Source of the DNA: CAVQAH01 sp963784195
Lineage (GTDB): Bacteria > Acidobacteriota > Vicinamibacteria > Vicinamibacterales > 2-12-FULL-66-21
NCBI GenBank assembly: GCA_963784195.1
Contig: CAWARA010000021.1
Coordinates: forward strand, 10,389 to 74,388
Length of the DNA stretch: 64,000 bases
Direction of reading: 5' to 3'
The first letter of the stretch is position 1. Each line of letters starts with the position of its first letter. The notes below the pieces were generated by a model that was given only the letters and a program-made list of their open reading frames with translations, was not told the DNA's origin and did not search any database. A program made the translations under genes and the position numbers. This document shows, piece by piece, positions 16,347-26,371 of this stretch.

Positions 16347-19300
16347 TCGCCGACTCCTGTGTGCGCTCCCTGTACGTCCAGGCTTACCGTCACCGTGGTT
16401 CCACGCCCGGGCACCGAGTCTACGGCGTGCGTGCCACCCAGCATCCGCACGCGCTCCGCCAGACCGACGAGGCCGAAGCCGGAGCCTGGGGTTGACCGCG
16501 TCGCGCCGGGGATGAAGCCCTGGCCGTTGTCCTGAACCGTGAGCGTCACGTTCCGATCGTGACGTTTCACGGCCACGCGCGCTTCGGTCGCGTGCGAGTG
16601 CTTGATGACGTTGTTGAGACTCTCCTGCACGATCCGGTAAACAGTGATCGCGTCATCAGGCGCGAACGAGCCGTCGAGATCGTCGATGTCGCTCGTGAAC
16701 CGAATCGCGCAGCTCTCGGACAGCTTGTCGAGCATCGCCTCGATGCTCGTGCGCAGGCCGAGCTGGTCCAGGTGGGACGGCCTCAGATTGTAGGAGATGA
16801 GCCGGACTTCTTCGAGCGTCTGCGCAGCCGCGTCGCTGATCTCCTGGAACTGCGACCTGGCCAATCCGTAAGCCTGCGAGAGCTTGCCAAAATGCGCCCG
16901 GTTCTTGATGACGAGTAGATTCTGGCCAAGGCTGTCGTGCAATTCGGCGGCGATCCGCTGGCGTTCATGCTCCTGTGATTCGATCAACTGACGCGAAAAG
17001 GCCTGCTGCGCGGCCTGCGCCCGCTGCAGCTGCGCGATCCGGGATCGATAGGCGAGCACGGCCAGTCCGGTGACGCCCACCGTCGCCAGCGTCAGGAACC
17101 ACCAGGCCCGATAGAACGGCGGCAGCACTCTGATGCGCAGACTGTCGCCCTGCGCGTTCCAGACGCCGTCGCGATTGGCCGCGATCACCTGAAACGTGTA
17201 GGCACCAGCGGGCACGTGCGAGTAATACGCCGTGCGCCGCGTGCCGGCGTCGATCCAGCCGTGATCCAGTCCCTCCAGCCGGTACCTGAAGCGGATGCTT
17301 TCGGAGTTGACGAAGCTGGGCGCGGTGTATTCGATCTCGAAGTTCTCCTTGCCCGGTTGAATCCGCACTTCCTCGTTCAGAGGCATGGGTGCGCGGTCGA
17401 GCAGGAACGTTTCGATTTGTACGGGCGGCGCGTGCGGATTGGTGAGCACGGCTTCAGGGTCGATGACCGCCACGCCGTCCTGCGTCGGGAACCAGAGTTT
17501 GCCGTCTCGCGAACGAATTCCGGCAGGTGAGCGCCCCCCGTTACACTCGGCATTGAGCATGCCGTCGCTCTTTCCGTACCCGATGGAGGTAACCGCCCGA
17601 ATCTTGCCGTCTGCGAAATCATTCAGTTCCTGTTTCTTCACACGGTAGATCCCGCGGTTACTGCTCATCCAGAGATTGCCGCGCGCGTCGTCCAGGATTT
17701 GAAAGACGCCGTCGTTGAAGAGCCCTTCCTTGGTGGTGTACCGCGTGAACGTGCCGTTCTTGAGTCGCCCGAGGCCGCCGTCGTAAGTGCCGATCCAGAG
17801 CACTCCGTCGGCGTCCTCATAGAGCGCCCGAACCGTGTTGCTCGTCAAGCCCTCCCGCTCGGTGTAGGCCGTGAGCTTGCCGTCTTTGATGCACGTCACA
17901 CCGCCATAAGCCCCGATCCAGATACAGCCCGACGCGCCTTCGATGATGACCTTGATGTCGTCACCCGACAGCCCATCTCGCCTCGTGAAGCTCGTGGCCA
18001 CTCCGTCCCGATACCGCACGACCTTCTGATTGGTCCCTAACCACAATGTCCCTTCACGATCTTGATACATCGCGTATACGTTGTTCGAAGCACTCAATGA
18101 ACGACTCAGCTCGAGTGCGGGCTTGAATCTTCCTCCGGAGAAGATTTGCAGATTGCCGCCTATCGTCCCCACCAACAAGTGCCCGTTCCTGTCCTGGTAG
18201 AGCGACGTGACATCATCGGACGCCAGTCCATCCCTGACCGTGTAGTTCGTGAACACGCCATCCTTGAACCTGGCCAGCCCGTTGCCGTAGGTGCCTATCC
18301 AGACAGCGCCGGCGGTGTCTTGGTAAACAGGGTAGATGTTGCGGCCAGCCAGACCATCTGGTGTCGAGTAGACCGTGATTGATTGCTGGCGCGCACGGTA
18401 CAGCCCATCACCTTCCGTGCCGATCCAGATGTTGCCTTCCCGATCTTCGTAGAGGCGGTTATAGTCCCGATCCACCAGTGCCGGCGGTGGCGTTCGCGTC
18501 AGGAGCTGGTTCTGGCCCGAATCCAGGTCGGTTATCCACAGCGCACCCTTCTGGTCTCTCGAGAAGGCCTTGATCCCCTGCCCGGTCACGAACCAGACTT
18601 GGTTGCTGGGCAGGCCGCTGTCCACGGTCCAGACCTTCGTGACCCGGCCGGCTTCGATCCTGACCAACCCTGTATTCCGGGTCGCGATCCAGAGCACACC
18701 ATGTGGATCGACGGCGACACCGGAAACGTTGAGGCTTGGGAGGCCATCCCCCCGCGTCAGGTTTGTGAGATGGCCGTCGACGAAGAGTGACAGACCGGAA
18801 TCGTCCACGCACCAGAACCCGCCGCGATGATCCCGCTCGAGGATGCTGTGGCCACAGAGCGTGTCAATCGCGAAGGTATGCGCGGAGGCGTGCTGAAACT
18901 CACGGCCGGTCCACCGCACCAGCTTCTCGCCGGACAGCGCCCACGCGTTGCCATCGTGATCGATGAACACGCCCCGAATGACATTGCTCGGCAGGCCGTG
19001 CTGTGTAGTGTAGGTGGTGAATTCGCCTCGGTAGTATCGCGTCAGTCCGCTGTTTTCCGTGCCCAGCCATAACGCGCCGCTCGGATCCTCATATAACCCT
19101 GTGAAGCGATTGCTTTGAATACCGGGCGAATTGCTCTTGTTGAAGATGGTGAAGCGCACGCCGTCGAACCGCGCCAATCCGTCCAGCGTCGCGAGCCAGA
19201 GATAGCCGTCAGCGGTCTGATGAATCGCGCGAATGATGTTCTGGGGAAGTCCGGTGTCCGCAGTCCATGAATCGAATCGGGACCTGCGCCCGCGCCGGGG

Positions 19301-19379
19301 AGGCGAAGCCGCCGAACGCGAGTAGCGTGCAGAGGCAGATCGCCCCGATATTCTTCCGGGAAACCGCAGCGCTTGGCAT
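16322..19379 (-). CDS. Hybrid-type sensor histidine kinase: Reg_prop propeller, Y_Y_Y, HisKA_3 (N-terminal frameshift)
   Basis: About 1,020 aa. An N-terminal signal peptide (AICLCTLLAFGGFASPARAQ, ATG 19379) is one frame away from the rest; the frame changes at ~19268, where DSWTADTGLPQNIIRAI begins. Then come about twelve Reg_prop repeats (GALWLGTENSGL, NIWIGTEGDGLY and similar) forming two propellers, a Y_Y_Y Ig-like domain (FRYRLEGLDHGW), one membrane helix (WWFLTLATVGVTGLAVLAY), HisKA_3 with the phospho-histidine in AAELHDSLGQNL, and an ATPase domain (DNGQGF). Periplasmic sensing with cytoplasmic phosphotransfer to the coupled NarL-type regulator is the expected arrangement. Members often sense carbohydrates or polymers, which is only inference here. 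Confidence 0.9.
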
Positions 19380-19434
19380 AGATGCAGACCAACGCCCCAC
19401 GAGTGAATCGCGGTTCGGGAGGATCCTTCAGAAG

Positions 19435-19905
19435 TCAGATATGTTTGTCAACTCCGCTGTTCGTGATGGGCGACACGACGGTCCGTGTTGTTCCTGCGCG
19501 CCGAGAGATCGACTGCACCGACGTGCTGAACGTCCCCTTCCCGTCGTTCACGTAAACGAGCTTCTTGTCGGGCGTATCGTTGCTGGTGAGCACGTCGAGA
19601 TCGCCGTCGCCGTCGATGTCCGCGAGCGCTGCGGTGTAGGTGCGATCTGCGACGGGTCCAAGATCCGAGGCGACGAAACCGCCCTTGCCGTCATTGAGCA
19701 GCACGCGATCGAGGATCGGCGTGTGCCGGCCCTTGGCGAGAACGAGATCGAGATCGCCGTCACCATCGAGGTCGGCCATGCTGACGTTCGCAGAGTCCTC
19801 GGAGGTGGTTTCGAGATTGATGACGGTGTTGAAGGTGCGCCTCGTGGCCGCTTGTTGTACGCCAAGCGCGAGCACCGTCACCAGAACGACGACGAAATTA
19901 GTCAC
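19435..19905 (-). CDS. Short FG-GAP/VCBS repeat exported protein, probably C-terminally truncated
   Basis: 156 aa from GTG 19905. Signal-like N-terminus (TNFVVVLVTVLALGVQQAA). Two FG-GAP/VCBS repeats with calcium-loop motifs (ADLDGDGDLDLVL and ADIDGDGDLDVLT), each followed by LLNDGKGGF- or YVNDGKGTF-type strands. Relatives are two to three times longer, with five to seven repeats. Here the frame turns into low-similarity sequence (SISRRAGTTRTVV) and stops, so the 3' part is missing or frameshifted. It lies downstream of a REP-like inverted pair. Confidence 0.6.
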   Translation of the reverse strand: MTNFVVVLVTVLALGVQQAATRRTFNTVINLETTSEDSANVSMADLDGDGDLDLVLAKGRHTPILDRVLLNDGKGGFVASDLGPVADRTYTAALADIDGDGDLDVLTSNDTPDKKLVYVNDGKGTFSTSVQSISRRAGTTRTVVSPITNSGVDKHI

Positions 19906-19926
19906 GCGCAGGATTCTAGCGCTTCT

Positions 19927-20033
19927 GTAGGCCCGACCTTTCAGGTCGGGCGTGCAACGAATCAGCAACCAGCTTGATTGTCTAATCAACAGCCCAGCTT
20001 GATTGGCACGCCCGACCTGAAGGTCGGGCCTAC
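19927..20033. repeat. REPIN-like inverted pair of palindromic repeats
   Basis: 19927-19955 and 20006-20033 are the same 28-bp unit in opposite orientations, differing by one T. Each unit is itself a hairpin (CCCGACCT...AGGTCGGG). The 50-bp spacer contains CAGCTTGATTG twice. The tail AGGTCGGGCCTAC recurs at 56259-56271. Confidence 0.85.
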
Positions 20034-20108
20034 GAGAGACCGTATCTCCAACCGCTTGAATCACAAGCGTCGAAAGGCCAACCGAAAGTTTGGATCGCCA
20101 GAATCGGA

Positions 20109-20124
20109 CACTGTGAACAGTGTG
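20109..20124. promoter_or_regulatory. Operator-like palindrome upstream of TonB receptor
   Basis: ACACTGT-GA-ACAGTGT is a perfect 7-bp inverted repeat with a 2-nt spacer, about 190 bp before the receptor start codon. The geometry suits a dimeric regulator. No regulator can be assigned. Confidence 0.35.
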
Positions 20125-20310
20125 TCGAATCGCTCGTGATGAAAGGCGCTCATCCCCGAGCGACACGTTTCGTCTAACGGTCAACCCCCTTCGTCCCCGC
20201 GAACAGTGGGAGCCCCACACACCTGCAGGCCAGCGACAGATTGGCTCCGTGATTGCTCTGGTGCGGCCGTCCATCCGCCATTTCTTCAACAACAAGGAGG
20301 GCCATCACCC

Positions 20311-23277
20311 ATGGTCAAGATCACAGGTCGCTTGTGGCTGACGCTCGCGCTGCTGCTCGGCACCAGCCTGCCGCTGTTCGCGCAACAGACCACAGGCAAC
20401 ATCAGCGGACGCGCGCTCGATCCGCAGGGCGCGGCAATGCCTGGCGTTACGGTGACCGCAAAGAACCCCCAGACCGGGTACACGCGCGCCGTCGTCACGG
20501 ATGCGGAAGGGATCTATCGCCTCTCGGCGCTGCCGATCGGCACCTACGACCTCACGATCGAGCTCCAGGGGTTCTCGACGATGGAGCAGAAAGCGGTCGT
20601 GGTGAACGTCGGACAGACCGTGGAGCTCAATTTCGATTTGAAAGTCGCGCAGGTCGCCGAAAGCGTGACGGTCACCGGTGAGTCACCGCTCGTCGAAACG
20701 AACTCGTCGTCTGTCGGCGGCGTGGTCGACGTGAAGAACATCGAGAGCCTTCCGCTCAACGGCCGGCAGTTCGCCAATCTTGCGTTGACGATTCCGGGCG
20801 TCGGGCTTGGCTTCCATTCGGATCCGACGAAGAGCACGCAGTTCTCGCCGCAGATTGCCGGCGGGAACGGCCGCAACGTCAACTACCAGATCGACGGCGG
20901 CGACAACAACGACGACACCGTCGGCGGACTCCTCCAGCTCTTCCCGCTCGAAGCGATCCAGGAATTCAATTTCCAGACCGCCCGCTACAAGGCGGAGTAC
21001 GGACGCAGCAACGGCGGCGTGATGAACATCGTCACCAAGAGCGGAACCAATCAGTTCCAGGGAAGCGGCTTCACGTTCTTCCGGGATAGCGCGATGAACG
21101 CGAAGACGGAGACCGAGAAGATCAACGAGCTCGACAAGCAGGATTACCGCCGCTATCAGTACGGTGGATCGTTCGGCGGACCGATCGCGCTCAATCGCGC
21201 GCACTTCTTCGCAGCCGCCGAGCGGACGCAGCTCGACACGAAGCAGGCGGTCGACACGTTCGGGCTGTTCCCGTCCGAGGACGGCATCTTCACGACGCCG
21301 GTGCGCGAGAACCTGCTCACGGCGAAAACGACCATGAACCTGAGCGCCGAGCACTACCTCTCGGTGCGCTACGGGCGCAATACCAACTCGCAACCGTACG
21401 GTGCCGGACCGACGGCGCCGGTGAACAACTGGGGCGAGAGCAAGAACACCTTCAACTCGATCAACCTGAATCACAACTGGGTGCTGGGCGGATCGCGGCT
21501 GAACGAGTTCATCTTCCAGTACGCCGACTTCTCCAATGCGATCACGGCCAACAGCCTGGATCCGTACCAGATCTTCCCGAACGGTGTCACCATCGGCCAG
21601 AACCCGAACACGCCGCAGCAGACCCAGCAGAAGAAATGGCAGTTCCGCAACGACTTCTCCTGGCACACGGCTGGAATGGGCGGGCTCGGCCACGACTTCA
21701 AGACGGGCGTGAACTTCATCAACGAGCCGACGCTGTTCATCACCTTCAACGTGGGGACCGGCGGCTACGCGTACCAGCACCTCGACAACAACGTCAACGG
21801 CCCGATGTCGCAGGTCTCGTTGCAGGGCGGCGCGGCCGAGGCGAACATCCCGACGAAGCAGTTCGCGGCATACATCCAGGACGACTGGCGCCTGACCGAC
21901 AGGCTGACGCTCAATCTTGGATTGCGCTACGACCTGAACACCGGCTTCGCCATCGATCAGTCGCTGAATCCGAACTACGCGATGCTCGAGGCGGCCGGAC
22001 GCGCCGGACTCCTGCAGGGGCTGCCGGGGTTCGAAGACTTCGGGCTGGAACCGAAGGAAGACTACGACAACTTCCAGCCGCGTGCCGGTCTGGCGTTCGA
22101 CGTGCGCGGCGACGGACGTGACGTGCTGCGCGCCGGCTACGGACGGTACTTCGACTTCGGCTACACCAACGCGAACATCCTGTTCGCGGCGGTCAACGCC
22201 ACGGGGCTGGGCGCCGGAACGGTGTTCGAGGTCAACAACGCCAACGGCATCCGCAATCCGAACGGCACGTTCTTCAACGTCAACGATCCGATCGCCAACA
22301 TCCAGGCGCAGAACGAAGCAGGCGGCGCGCTGCCGGTCAACCGGCACGTGGCGTCGCCGCGGCTGAAGCAGCCGTACACGGATCAGATCTCCGTCGGCTG
22401 GTCGCATCAGCTCGACCCGTCCACGGTGGTGGACGTCGACTACATGCACGTCGAGGGGCGCGACATCGGCTGGCGCCCGCGGCTGAACGCCCGTCACCCG
22501 GGCGCACCCGACAGGCCATTGGCACTGCTGGGCATCAACCCGAGTCCGGCCGACATCGCGATTGCCATCAGCGCCGGCAAGAGCCGTCACGATGGGTTGA
22601 ATCTCGGCCTCCGCCGGCGCATGAACCGGGGCGTGCAGGTGTCGGCGTGGTACTCCATCTCGCGATCGCTGAGCACCACCGGCAACAGCGGTGACGAACT
22701 GGATCTGATCAATATCCAGAACGCCGCCGATCCGTTCAATGACGTGCAGATGGGGCCCGCGCGCCGGTCGGACTCGCGCCATCGGGCCACCGTCAGCGCG
22801 ATCTTCAGCCTGCCGGCCGGCTTCCAGGTCTCGCCGATCTGGCGCTACCGTTCGGGTCTGCCGGTCAACATCGTGGACGGGCTCGACCTGAATGACGACG
22901 GCGTCAACCAGGACATTCCGGCACGGGCATTCGCCTTCGATGGCATCGGGAACGCGGCGAAGGACATCGGTGAGTGCAAGACGATCAACTGCGGCCGCGG
23001 GGCGAGCCTGTCCCAGGTCAACCTGCGCGTCTCGAAGGGCTTCGCGCTTCCGGGCGGCACGCGGCTCGAAGGGGTGGCGGAGATCTTCAATCTGTTCAAC
23101 GCGAAGAACCCGTCCGGCTTCGGTCCGGCGACGCAGTTCCGCGATCCATTGCAGCTCATCGGAGCCGACGGCGCCGCGTCGGCGAACCCGAACTTCCTGC
23201 AGCCGACGACCTATGCGGGCGACTTCCAGGAGCCCGAGCAGCGAGTCGGGCAGATTGGGTTCCGGTTCGTGTTCTGA
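20311..23277 (+). CDS. TonB-dependent receptor with N-terminal carboxypeptidase-regulatory-like domain
   Basis: 988 aa from ATG 20311, with AAGGAGG 10 nt upstream fixing the start. Signal peptide LTLALLLGTSLPLFAQQ. Residues ~25-115 form a CarboxypepD_reg-like Ig domain (GNISGRALDPQGAAMPGVTV). The plug follows, with LPLNGRQFANLALTIPGV and QIDGGDNND. The long beta barrel ends RVGQIGFRFVF, with the terminal aromatic of outer-membrane proteins. This is the acidobacterial OmpA-/SusC-like receptor type, thought to take up oligosaccharides or other large ligands. No lipoprotein partner or TonB genes are adjacent. A 7-bp palindrome lies in the leader region. Confidence 0.92.
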   Translation: MVKITGRLWLTLALLLGTSLPLFAQQTTGNISGRALDPQGAAMPGVTVTAKNPQTGYTRAVVTDAEGIYRLSALPIGTYDLTIELQGFSTMEQKAVVVNVGQTVELNFDLKVAQVAESVTVTGESPLVETNSSSVGGVVDVKNIESLPLNGRQFANLALTIPGVGLGFHSDPTKSTQFSPQIAGGNGRNVNYQIDGGDNNDDTVGGLLQLFPLEAIQEFNFQTARYKAEYGRSNGGVMNIVTKSGTNQFQGSGFTFFRDSAMNAKTETEKINELDKQDYRRYQYGGSFGGPIALNRAHFFAAAERTQLDTKQAVDTFGLFPSEDGIFTTPVRENLLTAKTTMNLSAEHYLSVRYGRNTNSQPYGAGPTAPVNNWGESKNTFNSINLNHNWVLGGSRLNEFIFQYADFSNAITANSLDPYQIFPNGVTIGQNPNTPQQTQQKKWQFRNDFSWHTAGMGGLGHDFKTGVNFINEPTLFITFNVGTGGYAYQHLDNNVNGPMSQVSLQGGAAEANIPTKQFAAYIQDDWRLTDRLTLNLGLRYDLNTGFAIDQSLNPNYAMLEAAGRAGLLQGLPGFEDFGLEPKEDYDNFQPRAGLAFDVRGDGRDVLRAGYGRYFDFGYTNANILFAAVNATGLGAGTVFEVNNANGIRNPNGTFFNVNDPIANIQAQNEAGGALPVNRHVASPRLKQPYTDQISVGWSHQLDPSTVVDVDYMHVEGRDIGWRPRLNARHPGAPDRPLALLGINPSPADIAIAISAGKSRHDGLNLGLRRRMNRGVQVSAWYSISRSLSTTGNSGDELDLINIQNAADPFNDVQMGPARRSDSRHRATVSAIFSLPAGFQVSPIWRYRSGLPVNIVDGLDLNDDGVNQDIPARAFAFDGIGNAAKDIGECKTINCGRGASLSQVNLRVSKGFALPGGTRLEGVAEIFNLFNAKNPSGFGPATQFRDPLQLIGADGAASANPNFLQPTTYAGDFQEPEQRVGQIGFRFVF

Positions 23278-23282
23278 GTTAG

Positions 23283-23600
23283 GAGGTCAGGGGACGGAGG
23301 GGACGGAGAGGACACGGAACGAGCTTCAAACTCAGAGACTCGGAGGACACGGAGACATTAGGTTGTCGGACGCTGACGAAACCGGCAGCCGGGCGGAGCC
23401 CGGCTGGAAGAGGCGCGAGCGATCGGAAATCAGAGCGCCACTGATCGGGAAGGCGTTCTGATTTCCGATCGCTCGCGTCTCTTCCCGCGCCTGCGGCGCG
23501 GCCGGTTTTTCTCAGGCCACTCCCACGAACGAGCCTCTCCGTTTCTCCGTGTCTCCGTTTTTGAAGCTTTTTCCGTGTCCTCTGTCCCCTCCCGTCCCTC
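23283..23600. repeat. Large imperfect inverted repeat filling a convergent intergenic region
   Basis: Left arm ~23283-23439 and right arm ~23452-23600 match in inverted orientation over most of their length. The inner 34 nt (23406-23439 against 23452-23485) pair at 32 of 34 positions around a 12-nt loop. Outer blocks also pair: GACACGGAAC...AGCTTCAAA with TTTGAAGCT...TTCCGTGTCC, and AAACCGGC with GCCGGTTTTT. It separates the convergent TonB receptor and dehydrogenase genes and could end both transcripts, or be a MITE-like element. No reading frame is supported inside it. Confidence 0.85.
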
Positions 23601-24316
23601 ACCACTCGACGCGGCCTCCGATCATGGAAGAACCCGCCGGTCGGGCCGCTGTCGGGAAGCGTGGCGAGCCAGACGATCGTGTCGGCGCCCTCCTCGACCG
23701 AGCGGGGCGCGTTCGAGCCGCCCATGTCCGTTCGCACCCACCCGGGGTCGACGGAGTTCACCAGAACACCTTGGCGACGGTAAGTCTCCGCGAGGATCCG
23801 GGTCAACGCGTTGAGTGCCGTCTTCGACATCGAGTATGCCGGCGCGTATGTCGACATGTGGGAGAGTTGACCGGCGCCCGACGACACGTTGACCACGCGG
23901 CCGTAGCCGCGCTTGGCCATGGGCGGAACCAGTGCCTCGCAGACCTGAATGACACCGAAGACATTGGTCTCGAACGTACGGCGATAGTCGTCGATCGGGA
24001 TCGCCAGCACGCCGCTGGATTCGTGCAGCAGGATTGCCGCGTTGTTGACGAGGATGTCAACGCCACCGAGCTGTTCTGAGATCTTGCGATGCGCGCGATC
24101 GATGCTGGCGCGGTCGGTGACGTCCATCGGGACAGGCACCACGCGCTCGCTGTCGAGAGAGCGAGCGGCCTTCTCGAGCTGGACGCGGTCACGACCCGTC
24201 ATCACCACCCGAAGATCGAGCCGAGCAAGCTGCCGGCTCACCTCCAGCCCGATCCCGCGATTCGCACCGGTCACGACCGCAACACGTGACTCCCCTCCCG
24301 CTTTCTTGCCAGTCAT
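23599..24316 (-). CDS. Short-chain dehydrogenase/reductase (frameshift in last codons)
   Basis: About 239 aa. Classical SDR: NAD(P)-binding VTGANRGIGLEVSRQL at residue ~15, NNAA at ~93, catalytic Ser in VVNVSSGAGQ, and YSMSK with Tyr and Lys. The end PTGGFFHDRR should be followed by a short tail and stop. One extra base near 23615 throws the frame off and it then reads ~100 spurious codons into the inverted repeat. In the other frame the sequence reads RVEW-stop at 23599, the normal end of this subfamily. Reaction: NAD(P)H-dependent carbonyl/alcohol interconversion; substrate unknown. Confidence 0.85.
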
Positions 24317-24333
24317 CTACCCGTCTCCATTTC

Positions 24334-24412
24334 TCCCATTGCCCCTTGCCCATCGCCCATCGCCCTTGCACTTGCACGTCGCACGTTGCACGTCGCACGT
24401 CGCACGTTGCCT
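24334..24412. repeat. Low-complexity tandem repeats
   Basis: CCCATCGCCCATCGCCC-type units followed by GCACGTC/GCACGTT units, between the divergent dehydrogenase and hydrolase genes. The CCCATCGCC/CCCATTGCC type recurs at 60884-60931, so it is a dispersed simple repeat of this genome. Confidence 0.7.
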
Positions 24413-24454
24413 CCTATTTAGGTACTTTTCCCCAGGAGCGCCGTCAAATGAACC

Positions 24455-25402
24455 ATGCCGTCATGGTGTGCCTCATTAGTCGTTGCGCTGATCGTCTCCG
24501 TCCCCGGCCCTCCTGGCCGGCTGGTCGATGCCGGCGGCCACAAGCTTCACCTGAACTGTTCAGGACAGGGCCGCCCGACCGTCGTCGTGGAAACCGGACT
24601 CGGCGACTTCTCGTTCGATTGGATCCTCGTTCAGCGGCAGGTCGCCTCGTTCGCTCGAATCTGCACGTACGATCGCGGTGGCTACGCCTGGAGCGAGCCT
24701 GGTCCACTGCCGCGGACGTTCGATCAGTTGAACTTCGAGTTACGCAAGGCGCTGACGGCAAGCGGTGAACGCGGGCCGTTCGTGCTCGTCGGCCACTCGT
24801 TCGGCGGCGGCATCGTCAGGCAGCATGCGTTGACCCACCCGGCTGATGTTGCCGGCCTGGTCTTCGTCGATATCGTTGGCGAACATCAGTACATCAGGAT
24901 GGGCCCGCACGCCGGACGGGTTGGTGACGACGCGAAGGGACGAGAGATTCCGGCGCCCGGCGAAGGGAGAGGACCGAACGCGGTCCGGAAAGCGCCGTCG
25001 GTAGCGCCCGCGCCGCCCGGCGCGCCTTACGACCGGTTGCCTCCAGGCGAGCAGCAGCTTCACGCCTGGGCGGCCGCGCAGCCTCTGCTCCAGGAGGTCG
25101 AGGACAGTCAGCGCGAGTGGTCTGCGGAGTACTTCGCGCGATGGGTCCGATCGCCGCAGAAAGGCAGCCTGGGTTCAATTCCACTCGTCGTTCTGACCCG
25201 TGCCGACGGTGGCTACGGCAAGAACCTCGACAAGCCCGAGGAAGAATTGGAGCGAGCGCGCCTCGACGCGCAGCGGGGCCTCGCGGAGCTCTCGTCAGCA
25301 GGCACGCAGCGTATCGTGAACGCCGGACACAACATGCACCTGGAAACGCCAGACGTCGTGGTGCAGGCAATTCGAGATGTCATCGCCGCCGGCAAGCGGT
25401 GA
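24455..25402 (+). CDS. Alpha/beta hydrolase, probably exported
   Basis: 315 aa from ATG 24455. Signal-like start (SLVVALIVSVPGPPG). Alpha/beta-hydrolase landmarks: VDAGGHKLHLNCSGQG, then the oxyanion/nucleophile region, GHSFGGG with the catalytic Ser at about residue 114, and a C-terminal His in IVNAGHNMHLETP. The acid residue is likely in the VLTRADGGYG region. A Pro/Gly-rich cap segment (residues ~160-200) precedes it. Relatives hydrolyse esters or similar bonds; specificity unknown. Low-complexity repeats lie just upstream. Confidence 0.85.
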   Translation: MPSWCASLVVALIVSVPGPPGRLVDAGGHKLHLNCSGQGRPTVVVETGLGDFSFDWILVQRQVASFARICTYDRGGYAWSEPGPLPRTFDQLNFELRKALTASGERGPFVLVGHSFGGGIVRQHALTHPADVAGLVFVDIVGEHQYIRMGPHAGRVGDDAKGREIPAPGEGRGPNAVRKAPSVAPAPPGAPYDRLPPGEQQLHAWAAAQPLLQEVEDSQREWSAEYFARWVRSPQKGSLGSIPLVVLTRADGGYGKNLDKPEEELERARLDAQRGLAELSSAGTQRIVNAGHNMHLETPDVVVQAIRDVIAAGKR

Positions 25403-25413
25403 CACGAGTCGCG

Positions 25414-26337
25414 TCAGCGCCGGCGTGGCTTCAGGCGCAGGGGCTCGTTGCCGCTGCGAGTGAAGCGCACCCTTCGATTCTGCTGATCGATGGTCAGCGC
25501 GAACTCGCTGAGCACACCGATGCCAAGATTTGCCTGGCGCATGGCCGGCGTGAATTGCAGCGTCGGATCGGCAATCTGATGACGTCCGATTTCCACGTTG
25601 CCCTTCAACGCCGCTTCGCTGATCTCCATCGGGCCCGAGACCGTGACTGCCTTGCCCACCACGACAGGTGCCGAGGTCAGCGGCAACTTTTCGGCAAACG
25701 ACAAGGGTAAAGTGATGTCCGCCATCGCGCCGCTGTCGACATGGGCGACGATCTCGGCGCCGGCGACGCGAATCGGCAGCTCCGCGATCCCTCGGGGGTT
25801 GGTGAACGGGAAGACTTCCTTGCCGTCCGGCTCTGGAAGCGTACCGCGCTCGATTCGCAAGACGCTTCGGACGAAGTCGAGCGTCACGAGGCACGTGCTG
25901 AACAATCCGATCCCCAGCACACCGTCGATCCGCGTGTCACGTCCTTCGTTGTAGTCGCGCGATGGCGCGTCGACGTTCTTGAAGACCGCTCCGCCAATCT
26001 CCAGCGTCGAATAGCGGACGATGGGCATCGACACCACCTGCCCGCCGGTGCCGGCCGCTCCGCGCGCCTCGCCGACCACTTCGAGCTTCAGTTTCTCGAC
26101 GAGCGACTTGTCGGCACGCGCCAGCCCCGAGCCACCGGTGTCGATCAGGAAGCTGTAAGGCCCACCGCCGTTGATGCGGACGTCGACCATCGGACGCCGG
26201 TTGACCATCCGCATCGGCACTTCAACCGGTTCTGCCGGCAGCGTCGTCGAGACGTCACTGCGCTGAGGCCCTTGAGCGGTAGGCGCCGCAGGAATGATGA
26301 GCGTTGGGAGGACAGCAGCCATGGCCAGGAATCTCAT
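25414..26337 (-). CDS. Retropepsin-like aspartic protease, exported
   Basis: 307 aa. Signal peptide MRFLAMAAVLPTLIIPAAP. Two pepsin-like half-domains: the first active-site motif is SFLIDTGGSGL (Asp-Thr-Gly) at about residue 68, and the second is VAHVDSGAMADITLP (Asp-Ser-Gly) at about 210. The IDGVLGIGLF flap-region motif lies between. Having both halves in one chain means it need not dimerise as retropepsins do. Start ATG 26337. Four phased TTAAC/TTTAC repeats lie 35-70 bp upstream, suggesting control by an OmpR/PhoB-type regulator. It converges with the hydrolase. Confidence 0.85.
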   Translation of the reverse strand: MRFLAMAAVLPTLIIPAAPTAQGPQRSDVSTTLPAEPVEVPMRMVNRRPMVDVRINGGGPYSFLIDTGGSGLARADKSLVEKLKLEVVGEARGAAGTGGQVVSMPIVRYSTLEIGGAVFKNVDAPSRDYNEGRDTRIDGVLGIGLFSTCLVTLDFVRSVLRIERGTLPEPDGKEVFPFTNPRGIAELPIRVAGAEIVAHVDSGAMADITLPLSFAEKLPLTSAPVVVGKAVTVSGPMEISEAALKGNVEIGRHQIADPTLQFTPAMRQANLGIGVLSEFALTIDQQNRRVRFTRSGNEPLRLKPRRR

Positions 26338-26371
26338 GACGAGGATCCTGACCGAATGATGCGCGCGAGTG

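Noticed and set aside
20683..22782. A 699-codon gene opposite the TonB receptor
   Set aside because: It is the GC-rich antisense shadow of a clear receptor gene, rich in Arg/Val/Asp/Glu with no recognisable motif.
23282..23598. A ~100-residue C-terminal extension of the short-chain dehydrogenase
   Set aside because: It is read after a frameshift through an inverted repeat, while the normal short ending is found in the neighbouring frame.
24334..24412. A CRISPR-like array
   Set aside because: The units are 7-9 bp, directly abutting, with no unique spacers and no cas genes. The 60884-60931 stretch is the same simple repeat.
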